Shown here in pieces: positions 1-5,488 of a stretch of 6,726 bases of DNA. The DNA is taken from assembly GCA_964501065.1 (NCBI GenBank), contig CAZCRF010000086.1, forward strand, positions 1 through 6,726, in the 5' to 3' direction. A model generated the notes under the pieces. That model saw only the letters and a program-made list of their open reading frames with translations, made no database searches and had not been told where the DNA came from. The number at the start of each line of letters is the position of its first letter. The stretch's first letter is position 1. The position numbers and the translations under genes were made by a program. This DNA is from Hallerella sp964501065 (lineage in GTDB: Bacteria > Fibrobacterota > Fibrobacteria > Fibrobacterales > Fibrobacteraceae).

Positions 1-51
1 GACTTGCTCGATTCCGCCATTTCGGGGAAAACGGACTTCGACTTCTGGTGA
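1..51 (+). CDS. Possible C-terminal end of an upstream gene (partial)
   Basis: Frame 1 is open from the window edge to a TGA at 49-51 and would give an acidic, aromatic tail ending SGKTDFDFW. Its codons (TCC, GCC, GAC, TTC) match those of the cadherin gene, which is the only support. The fragment is too short to assign a family. It would converge on the phosphatase gene, and I see no clear terminator hairpin between 52 and 107. A competing reading is a minus-strand gene starting with ATG at 86-84, open to the edge, with AAGGA directly against the start codon. That spacing is poor, so I favour the plus-strand reading, weakly. Confidence 0.3.
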   Translation, partial: DLLDSAISGKTDFDFW

Positions 52-107
52 ATGCCTCCGAATTCGTGGCTTTTGCGTTCCCCCATTCCTTGATTCCAAA
101 ATCCCGT

Positions 108-734
108 TTACAGCGTTCGGATGTAGGCGACCAAGTCGTTCTGCGGAATTCCGCCGTAGAGAGTCTTGAACGAACCGCTCAGTTTGCCGTTTGAGTCCAT
201 TTCGATTTCAAAGCGGGAAACCATGGCGTACGGGAACCTGGCTTCGACGAAATCCTCTTCCGGAAGTCCGCAGACGGAATGCTCGATGGCGGCGATGACT
301 CCCGCGTGGGAAACGAACAGGACTTCGCTTTCCGAATAAATGCTCCGGATGAAATCTCCGACGCGCCTGTCGACGTCGTGGAAGGATTCCCCGCCGGGGA
401 AGCGGTAGCCGCGAAGGTCCGCCTTCCATGCGTCCATTTGGCTTTTGGGGACGTCGGACAGTTTGACGTTTTCCCAACTGCCGAAATGCATTTCCCGGAG
501 AGCGTCGGCTTTTTCTATGGGAAGGTTCAGGGCTTCGGACGCCTTCTCCGCCAACTTGTAGCAGCGTTTCAGCGGGCTTGAATAAAGCCGCTCGGCACGG
601 CAATTCTCCCGGAGAACCTGGATTGCCGGGGGATATTCGCGCACGAAAGAAGGGGAGACGTCGAAATCCGACCGCCCGTAGCAGACGTCGTTCGGGTTGT
701 AGGGCTTGGTGTGGCGCAGAGTCCAAAGAATCAT
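108..734 (-). CDS. cobC: Histidine phosphatase, alpha-ribazole phosphatase (CobC)-like
   Basis: A complete 208-residue member of the histidine phosphatase (phosphoglycerate mutase-like) superfamily, predicted cytoplasmic. Visible motifs are the catalytic R7-H8 in LRHTKP, the CYGRSD segment at 18-23, SSPLKR with R57, the acid E81 in LREMHFGSWE, PGGES at 113-117, and the second histidine H143 in VSHAG. The RHTxP followed by CYGxSD pattern is typical of proteins annotated alpha-ribazole-5'-phosphate phosphatase, which removes a phosphate during cobalamin nucleotide-loop assembly. The length fits that family. The ATG at 734-732 is chosen because LRH lies only a few residues in and GAAGG sits 9 nt upstream. 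The frame stays open to an ATG at 848, but that extension (MFAGNPPGRK...) has no family resemblance and runs through the SRP RNA gene. The superfamily is certain. The cobalamin role is inferred, since no other cobalamin gene is in view. Confidence 0.88.
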   Translation of the reverse strand: MILWTLRHTKPYNPNDVCYGRSDFDVSPSFVREYPPAIQVLRENCRAERLYSSPLKRCYKLAEKASEALNLPIEKADALREMHFGSWENVKLSDVPKSQMDAWKADLRGYRFPGGESFHDVDRRVGDFIRSIYSESEVLFVSHAGVIAAIEHSVCGLPEEDFVEARFPYAMVSRFEIEMDSNGKLSGSFKTLYGGIPQNDLVAYIRTL

Positions 735-743
735 GGGCGAATG

Positions 744-748
744 CCTTC
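744..748 (-). promoter_or_regulatory. Ribosome binding site of the phosphatase
   Basis: Read on the minus strand this is GAAGG, 9 nt before the ATG at 734. It supports the short 208-residue start over the longer open frame that begins at 848. Confidence 0.45.
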
Positions 749-764
749 GGAAAGTCTTGTCTTT

Positions 765-774
765 AAAACAAAAA
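765..774 (-). terminator. U-rich 3' end of the SRP RNA gene
   Basis: On the minus strand the closing stem of the RNA (GTCTGGGA) is followed at once by TTTTTGTTTT. A GC-containing 8-bp stem plus a U-rich run is what an intrinsic terminator looks like, although here the stem halves lie about 78 nt apart, as expected for a rod-shaped RNA. It should separate the RNA from the phosphatase start about 30 nt further on. Some read-through could still supply phosphatase mRNA, because I see no obvious promoter in between. Confidence 0.45.
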
Positions 775-868
775 TCCCAGACTGGCCTTCCACATAAGAA
801 TTCACAAGTCCGTTGCTGCTTTCGCCCTGGCGGGTTGCCCGCAAACAATCATTGAAAGGGGTCTGGGA
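775..868 (-). ncRNA. ffs: Signal recognition particle RNA, small bacterial (4.5S) type
   Basis: The RNA pairs with Ffh and guides ribosomes carrying membrane or exported proteins to FtsY. On the minus strand the ends TCCCAGAC (868-861) and GTCTGGGA (782-775) pair over 8 bp. Next inward, CCTTTC pairs with GGAAGG over 6 bp with one G-U. The tip reads CAACCCGCCAGG, then GC-GAAA-GC, then AGCAACGGACTTG. CAA pairs with TTG and CCG with CGG, and the AGG and AGCA strands face each other as in the symmetric Ffh-binding loop of domain IV. This matches the usual bacterial core (CCGCCAGG, stem-loop, AGCAACGG). Length of about 94 nt and a single rod fit the small class, with no Alu domain. Odd points: the apical stem is 2 bp with a GAAA loop instead of the usual 3 bp with GGAA, and the middle of the rod pairs poorly, though a side hairpin GCGGG-CAA-CCCGC is possible. 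The call rests on motif memory and hand folding. Confidence 0.78.
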
Positions 869-874
869 CGTTCA

Positions 875-880
875 ATAGTA
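875..880 (-). promoter_or_regulatory. Candidate -10 box of the SRP RNA gene
   Basis: TACTAT on the minus strand (4 of 6 to TATAAT) ends 6 nt before the first base of the terminal stem at 868, which is correct spacing for a start at about 868. No good -35 lies 17 nt further up. The stretch above it is strongly A/T (TTTTTTCAAAAAAAA on the minus strand), which could act like an UP-type tract. TTGATT at 910-905 is 24 nt away, too far for a standard pair. Confidence 0.35.
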
Positions 881-929
881 GAATTTTTTTTGAAAAAAGG
901 GAAAAATCAACGAAAAAATGTGTTCCCTG

Positions 930-946
930 TTACATTTTTAATGTAA
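930..946. promoter_or_regulatory. Dyad, candidate operator in the divergent control region
   Basis: TTACATT (930-936) and AATGTAA (940-946) form a perfect 7-bp inverted repeat around TTT. One base outside the right arm, CA (948-949) would also match TG (928-929). It lies just upstream of the candidate -35 of the giant gene and about 50 bp above the candidate -10 of the SRP RNA. A dimeric regulator could bind here. In this AT-rich region chance is a real alternative. Confidence 0.35.
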
Positions 947-951
947 ACAAA

Positions 952-980
952 TTGAAACTCTGCAAATTTTATTTTAAATT
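952..980 (+). promoter_or_regulatory. Candidate promoter of the cadherin gene
   Basis: TTGAAA (952-957), a 17-nt spacer and TAAATT (975-980) give a plausible sigma-70-like pair, with a start near 987 and a leader of about 44 nt. TAGAAT at 985-990 is a better -10 alone but lacks a good -35. Either could be used. The adjacent dyad suggests regulation. Confidence 0.38.
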
Positions 981-1019
981 TAGCTAGAATGGGCGGCTAA
1001 AAGTTTTTCCCGTCGATTT

Positions 1020-1026
1020 GGGTGAG
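1020..1026 (+). promoter_or_regulatory. Ribosome binding site that decides the start of the giant gene
   Basis: GGGTGAG lies 4 nt before the ATG at 1031, and its GGTGA core is complementary to the 16S 3' end. The in-frame GTG at 1022 lies inside this motif, so it is more likely Shine-Dalgarno sequence than a start codon. The ATG gives a standard MKK signal-peptide beginning. Confidence 0.6.
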
Positions 1027-1030
1027 TGTT

Positions 1031-1102
1031 ATGAAAAAAGCGATTTGGCATTTGGGATGGATTCTTCTGGGATTGACGGTTTTCGCTGCCAATTCGTGGG
1101 GG
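1031..1102 (+). other. Signal peptide of the giant protein
   Basis: Residues 1-24: KK after the initiator Met, a hydrophobic core (ILLGLTVFAA) and a polar end NSWG before ETTYEK. Cleavage could fall after FAA-N-S or after SWG. No cysteine follows, so it is not a lipoprotein signal. This is typical Sec export to or through the periplasm. Confidence 0.8.
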
Positions 1103-4100
1103 GAGACGACCTACGAAAAGACGATTTGGCCGTTGAAGTTTTCGGATATCGATATTTCTGAAAAGGACGCGCAGGTCGAGAAGTGGAATTTGCTGTTGAA
1201 GTACAAGTTGTTCGCGACGGGGCTTTCCGACGGGACCGGCATCACGTTCAAAGGGCAGAACATTTTCATCACGGACGAAGTCGGTTATTCGGGGAGCGCG
1301 ACGGGCAACTTCAAGATGGGCGGAAATACGCGGCACAAATTGGGCGGCCCTGTCCTTTTTGGTGGAAAGTTCGTCAATGGGGACGGTGTGGACACGATAT
1401 CCACGGGCCCCACGCGGTTCTTGGGGTATTTTAGTCCGAGTTCCAACGGAAGGGAATCCAACTTTTTCGGCGGATACTTTTGCTTGGACGGGAGCTACAA
1501 CAGCGAAAACACCAGTCCGGGGATGACTGCCGGCGTGGGAATCATCTTGAGCGCCGACAAATGCGCGACGGAGGAATACGTCCCGTTTGTCGACAAGACT
1601 TTGGACGTCCCCGTGCTTTCTAGCGATTATTCCCCGGTTTACCATTCCGCCATCAACGCGGATGGGAAAACAAAGTACATTTTTGTGCCGCCCTATACGG
1701 AAACGGATTCCGCGTCCTTCAACTATTATGTGGAATCCATCAGTTTCTCCAACAACGGGAAGCTCTACGTGGTGATGCCGCCGGGCGGTCGCTTGACCAA
1801 AGTCTTTTTGAACGGCTCCATTACGGGGCTGGGCTCCACGGCGAACAACGACATCGTCGTCGCTTACGCAAATTCGGAATCGGGGTGGAACGCGGCGGAT
1901 TCCTCTTGGGATGTTTCTGAGTCCGCCTTCACGGTTGTTTCAAATTCGGATTACGCGGGGAACCTTTTGTTCTACACGCCGAACGACCTTTCCATGGGTG
2001 CGGGGCAAAAGCTCATGCAGGGAACTTTCATCTCGGGCGGGACCATCTCCTTTGAGCAGAATTCGACTTTCGCCGGACAACTCTTGGCGAAGGCCATTTC
2101 CATCAACGCGGACTTTTCCGCGAAGGATTTCCGCTACGTCCCGTTCGACCCGCCTGTGTTGAACTTGGATCCGACGGCCCTCGCCAGCGGCAAATTTCAG
2201 GAGAACGATCTCCAGCAGGAAGTTCCCGTACATCTCGACACGACTTCGACGACGGACGTGAAGTTCAATTACTGTTTCGTGCTGAGCGCGGCGGCCGATG
2301 CGAACGTCGACCAGCTCGCGAATGCGAACGACTTCAATACGAACGGGATGCCGATTTGCACGGTGAACGCAAACGGGACGATTTCCGGGGATTCGGGGAA
2401 TGTCCTGATCAAAGCCGGGTCAAAAGTCCCGACCGTGGAGACGAACGTCACCGTGACGGTCAAGTCCGACGGCCGAGTCGAAGGGGACGAAAGCTTCAAG
2501 CTGTATGTTTTCAACATGAGCGGCGCCGTGCTCCCGGGGAACAAGCGCACGGGGTACTTCACCCTCTTCATCAAGGATGCCGACAACAACTTGCCGCCTA
2601 CGTTCGCCGAAGATGCATATGCGTTTGACGTCGATGAAAACAGCGCGGCGAACACTCTTGTCGGGACGGTCGTCGCGGAAGATAAAAATGCCGGGGACGT
2701 CCCCGTTTACCGCATCGCTTCCGGGGATTCGAACCTCTTCGCCCTGGATTCCCTGACCGGTAAAATCACGTTGAAGAAGAACGTCCTCGATTACGAATCG
2801 AAGGACACGACTTTCACTCTTTACGTCTATGCGACGGACGGGCAGGCGAATTCGGATACGATTCCGGTGACGCTCCACGTGAAGGACGTGAACGAGACGC
2901 CCTCCTTGGCTGACACGACTTTCTCGGTTGCGGAAAATTCTGCGAAAGGCGACACCGTGGGGACTTTGGTCGGGTTCGACCCGGACTCCTTGAACGCCTC
3001 TTTCTCCACTTTGACATACAAATTAGTCAGCCAAAGCGACGCTTTCAGTGTCTTGGCGACGGGGGAGGTCACCGTCAAAGGCGCATTGGATTTTGAAACG
3101 GCGAAGTCGTATACAATCCGCGTCCAGGTCTCGGACGGGACTTATTTTGACTCGGCGACGGTCACGGTCAAGATTCTCGATGTCAACGAACCGCCCACGA
3201 TCAAGAATGCCGTCGTCACCATTCCCGAAGATTGCGCGGGTTGTTCGGCGAATGAGAAGATTTCCGCATCCGACCCGGACGGCGACAAGCTCGTGTACAA
3301 AATCGTGAACGATACGAGTTCCATTTTCACCATAGATTCGGCGACCGGTCTGATTTCCCTGCAGAAGGGCATTTCCCTCGACTATGAAAAGGATTCCGTC
3401 TACACGGTCAAGGTCTCGGTGACGGATCCCCTCGGCCTTTCGGACACGGCGACGGTCACGGTCAAGGTCTTGAACGGAACGGAAATGGTGGAAATCACCA
3501 AGGCGGAATCCGGCGACTCGACGTGGACAAATCCCGACACGATTTACACGAACAATTCCCGTGGCGACATCACCTACACGACGCCGGAAGGCACGAAGGA
3601 CACGACCGTTTCCCTGAAAGAGGGGAAGAACGTCATCGTGGTGCGTTTCCAGGATGGTTCGGACACTCTGGTGGTGTATCTCAACACGAAAGTCCCCCTG
3701 GTGACCGTGACCGCTTCGAACGATTCCGCCGGGCGCGTGAGCGGCGTCACGATTGTGGAGCAGATGGACGAAAAGGATTCTTCGAGCTACGTGCGCTCGA
3801 ACGACCCGGTGATTTCCGTGACGGTGACGGACAGATCCGGTGAAACGGCGAAAACGGTGACGACCCAGGTGAGCGTCCACTTGGACACGGTCTCCGTGCC
3901 GAAGACGAAAATCGCCGAAGCGGAAAAGACGATTGGGAAGGTGACGCTTGCCGACGAATCCGACCTTTCCTCTTCCGTGGAAGTCTCGCACCGCGTCGTC
4001 GGGGAGAATAAAATCCAGGTCTCTTACAAGGACACGACAGCTTCGGGAACGGTCGTCACGGTGTCCTATTACACGGACAGCGAAGGGAACCGCCTGGTAG

Positions 4101-5401
4101 ACGCGAACGGCGAGGAATACTACGAAGTCTCGACGGTTTTCAAGCGGGCTGACGGGACGGAGGTGACCCTCACATACACGGTGGATGCGACGGGGACTGT
4201 CGCCACCGATGCGGACGGGAAGACCCTTTACACGGTCAGTTACGAGACTGCGTCCTCTTCGGATGCGGCGACGGGAGGCTCTTATCGGGTGATCGTCTCT
4301 TACACGATGAATGCTTCGGGGAAGGTTTCTCTCGACGAAGGGGGGAACGTGCCTTATACGGTGCAGTATTTCTACACGGACGCTTACGGCAACTCCGCCT
4401 TTGCGGAAACGCGCGTGGTCGTCGATACGATTCCGCCCAAGGTGAAAATCATTTCCCCGGAAAACGGCAGCGTCGTGAGCAATGTCTCCATCGAAGTCAT
4501 CTGGACAGTCGACGATATGGAACAGGACACGTTGAATTTCCAAGGATTGAACGACGGCAAGAACCAAATCATCCGCACCTATCGGGACAAGGCCGGGAAC
4601 GAAGCCTCCGACACGGTGATGGTCATTCTCAAGTCGGGCAAGCTGATAGAAGTGTCCGTCGCGGATCCTCTCGTCGCCCCGGATGCGAAGACCGTGGAGA
4701 AATTCACGGCGGCATCGAACAGCGAGCCGGGGACAAGCTACGCTTTGAGCGTCTACAACGCGAAAACGGGCAAGGAAGAGGAGACCCAGGCGGGTTCGAC
4801 GGGCGGTGTCTCGGAAGGTTCCCACAAAGAGCCTTATGAAGGCCTTTCGGGAAAGCATTTGGGAGTGACTCTCGAAATTACGGCGCAGGCCCCCGCCATC
4901 GATGAAACGGGAACCCTTTCGACTCTCGAGAGCATCGTGGAAAACGGGAACATCGCCTTGGACAGCGGCGGCGGCTGGGATCGCACCATGACGACGGTCG
5001 AGGACTACGTCGAAAATTACTGCTCCGCGGAATTCCGACGCGCTTACGATTCCATCGGCACGGCGGCAAGCCTCTACACGACCAAGGTCTCCATCAAGAT
5101 TTGGCTCTTCACGACCATCGGGGACTTTGTCGACGATTACAGCTTCACGCAATACATCACGCCGGATTACGTCGACAAGACGGGCGGCATCCAAATGTAC
5201 TTTGAACTGAAACCGGACGGTGACGGCTACCTGAAGAATTCCGAAGGCCGCTTGCTCGGAACGGGCGCTTACATCTACAACACGGAAGTGAAAATCCGCT
5301 CCCAGTTGCAGTGCGAATTGCCCGACCACAAGCGCGGCTATATCCGAAAGGACGACGACCGCATCCTCACCAAGTGGGGGTATCGCCGGCCGGACCGGTG
5401 A
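1031..5401 (+). CDS. Large exported multidomain adhesin-like protein with Calx-beta and cadherin repeats
   Basis: A 1456-residue predicted exported protein; the exact role is unknown. Order from the ATG at 1031: signal peptide 1-24; a beta-rich N-terminal domain (about 50-380) ending in a segment like GTFISGG...STFAGQLLAKAI...YVPFDPP, reminiscent of choice-of-anchor or polymer-forming surface domains; a Calx-beta-like domain (395-519, GDESFKLYVFN near 485-495); three cadherin repeats (522-815); an Ig-like module (about 820-890); a Thr/Ser/Asp-rich beta region; three short repeats (1008-1125); a bacterial Ig-like domain opening DTIPPKVKIISPENGS (1132-1204); a linker; and a C-terminal block (about 1275-1456) with a FlgD-Ig-like fold pattern. 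Eight cysteines occur as four local pairs. There is no lipobox, LPxTG or C-terminal membrane helix, so anchoring is unclear; the FlgD-like end could be a sorting or assembly domain. Cadherin and Calx-beta modules usually bind calcium and support adhesion. The gene stands alone between divergent and convergent neighbours. A surface adhesin or structural role is inferred. Confidence 0.85.
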   Translation: MKKAIWHLGWILLGLTVFAANSWGETTYEKTIWPLKFSDIDISEKDAQVEKWNLLLKYKLFATGLSDGTGITFKGQNIFITDEVGYSGSATGNFKMGGNTRHKLGGPVLFGGKFVNGDGVDTISTGPTRFLGYFSPSSNGRESNFFGGYFCLDGSYNSENTSPGMTAGVGIILSADKCATEEYVPFVDKTLDVPVLSSDYSPVYHSAINADGKTKYIFVPPYTETDSASFNYYVESISFSNNGKLYVVMPPGGRLTKVFLNGSITGLGSTANNDIVVAYANSESGWNAADSSWDVSESAFTVVSNSDYAGNLLFYTPNDLSMGAGQKLMQGTFISGGTISFEQNSTFAGQLLAKAISINADFSAKDFRYVPFDPPVLNLDPTALASGKFQENDLQQEVPVHLDTTSTTDVKFNYCFVLSAAADANVDQLANANDFNTNGMPICTVNANGTISGDSGNVLIKAGSKVPTVETNVTVTVKSDGRVEGDESFKLYVFNMSGAVLPGNKRTGYFTLFIKDADNNLPPTFAEDAYAFDVDENSAANTLVGTVVAEDKNAGDVPVYRIASGDSNLFALDSLTGKITLKKNVLDYESKDTTFTLYVYATDGQANSDTIPVTLHVKDVNETPSLADTTFSVAENSAKGDTVGTLVGFDPDSLNASFSTLTYKLVSQSDAFSVLATGEVTVKGALDFETAKSYTIRVQVSDGTYFDSATVTVKILDVNEPPTIKNAVVTIPEDCAGCSANEKISASDPDGDKLVYKIVNDTSSIFTIDSATGLISLQKGISLDYEKDSVYTVKVSVTDPLGLSDTATVTVKVLNGTEMVEITKAESGDSTWTNPDTIYTNNSRGDITYTTPEGTKDTTVSLKEGKNVIVVRFQDGSDTLVVYLNTKVPLVTVTASNDSAGRVSGVTIVEQMDEKDSSSYVRSNDPVISVTVTDRSGETAKTVTTQVSVHLDTVSVPKTKIAEAEKTIGKVTLADESDLSSSVEVSHRVVGENKIQVSYKDTTASGTVVTVSYYTDSEGNRLVDANGEEYYEVSTVFKRADGTEVTLTYTVDATGTVATDADGKTLYTVSYETASSSDAATGGSYRVIVSYTMNASGKVSLDEGGNVPYTVQYFYTDAYGNSAFAETRVVVDTIPPKVKIISPENGSVVSNVSIEVIWTVDDMEQDTLNFQGLNDGKNQIIRTYRDKAGNEASDTVMVILKSGKLIEVSVADPLVAPDAKTVEKFTAASNSEPGTSYALSVYNAKTGKEEETQAGSTGGVSEGSHKEPYEGLSGKHLGVTLEITAQAPAIDETGTLSTLESIVENGNIALDSGGGWDRTMTTVEDYVENYCSAEFRRAYDSIGTAASLYTTKVSIKIWLFTTIGDFVDDYSFTQYITPDYVDKTGGIQMYFELKPDGDGYLKNSEGRLLGTGAYIYNTEVKIRSQLQCELPDHKRGYIRKDDDRILTKWGYRRPDR
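2213..2587 (+). other. Calx-beta-like domain in the giant protein
   Basis: About residues 395-519. It begins with QQEVPVHLDTTSTTDVKFNYC, where small-residue beta strands follow a VxV-L pattern. It continues through NVLIKAGSK and TVTVKSDGRVEGDESFKLYVFNMSGA to GYFTLFIKDAD. The D-x-x-x-E-x-DE-x-F-x-L segment and the closing I-x-D-x-D are hallmarks of Calx-beta modules. Two cysteines (415, 443) could form an internal disulfide. It runs directly into the first cadherin repeat through DADNNLPP. Confidence 0.6.
2594..3475 (+). repeat. Three tandem cadherin repeats
   Basis: Three units of about 94-102 residues (roughly 2594-2899, 2900-3193 and 3194-3475). Units 1 and 2 contain the xENSA calcium motif (DENSAANT, AENSAKGD). 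All three have the TGxhxhxx segment (TGKITLKK, TGEVTVKG, TGLISLQK) and the LD(Y/F)E motif (LDYES, LDFET, LDYEK). Exit motifs DVNETP and DVNEPP join units 1-2 and 2-3, as in calcium-rigidified cadherin linkers. Unit 3 departs from the pattern: PEDCAGCSANEK replaces the ENSA segment, and it ends in VLNGTE without the DxNDN-type exit. These domains generally bind calcium and stiffen or self-associate. Confidence 0.88.
4052..4396 (+). repeat. Three degenerate 36-42-residue beta repeats
   Basis: Units begin at 4052 (VVTVSYYTDSEGN), 4160 (EVTLTYTVDATGT) and 4286 (RVIVSYTMNASGK). The shared pattern is hVThxYxxxxxGxxxxDxxGxxxYxVxhxx, visible as VDANGEEYYEV, TDADGKTLYTV and LDEGGNVPYTV. The third unit runs into YTDAYGNSAF and the following Ig-like domain. 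I do not recognise a named family; the spacing of Tyr, Gly and Asp suggests short beta hairpins or part of an Ig-like fold. Confidence 0.6.
5072..5302 (+). other. FlgD-Ig-like C-terminal domain of the giant protein
   Basis: Residues about 1348-1424. LYTTKVSIKIWLFTTIGDFV corresponds to the strand plus 'G-x-h-V' turn of FlgD/FN3-like C-terminal domains. YFELKPDGDGYLKNSEGR and LLGTGAYIYNTEV match their 'D-x-x-G-R-x-h-x-x-G-x-Y' ending. In other bacteria, domains of this look sit at the end of very large secreted proteins. The tail continues for about 32 residues with CELPDHKRGYIRKDDD and GYRRPDR, a conserved-looking ending that I associate with Fibrobacter surface proteins from memory only. Confidence 0.5.
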
Positions 5402-5423
5402 ACGCTTGGACATTAAAACGGTA

Positions 5424-5456
5424 AAACGGCCACTCCCATTTTGGGAACGGCCGTTT
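5424..5456. terminator. Bidirectional terminator between convergent genes
   Basis: AAACGGCC (5424-5431) pairs with GGCCGTTT (5449-5456). After a 2x2 internal loop, TCCCA (5434-5438) pairs with TGGGA (5442-5446) around a TTT loop. It starts 22 nt after the cadherin stop and ends 32 nt beyond the hsdR stop. The T tracts are short on both strands (TTTCTATAT forward, TTTTACCGTTTTAA reverse), so it may be a moderate terminator serving both genes. Confidence 0.7.
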
Positions 5457-5488
5457 CTATATGGAGTGGGTCCGGTTTTGGGTGGAGC

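Noticed and set aside
775..868. Cobalamin riboswitch upstream of the CobC-like gene
   Set aside because: Context made it attractive, but the characteristic GCCACTG-type B12 box and the usual length of about 200 nt are absent. The core motifs match SRP RNA instead.
775..868. Long-variable-arm tRNA (Ser, Leu or Sec type)
   Set aside because: The length and closing stem fit, but neither strand has a GGTTCRA T-loop next to the acceptor stem or a normal anticodon arm.
1022..1030. GTG start adding three residues to the giant protein
   Set aside because: The GTG lies within the GGGTGAG ribosome binding site, and the ATG at 1031 gives a standard MKK signal-peptide start.
5221..5262. EF-hand or dockerin calcium loop at DGDGYLKNSEGR
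   Set aside because: Only part of the 12-residue ligand pattern is present, there is no paired second loop, and the segment fits the FlgD-like D-x-x-G-R turn better.
3023..5413. Very long open frame on the minus strand opposite the cadherin gene
   Set aside because: Its translation is rich in Arg, His, Val and Asp with no domain, and it lies opposite a clear multidomain gene. Strong C/G bias at the plus-strand third codon positions removes stops from this antisense frame.
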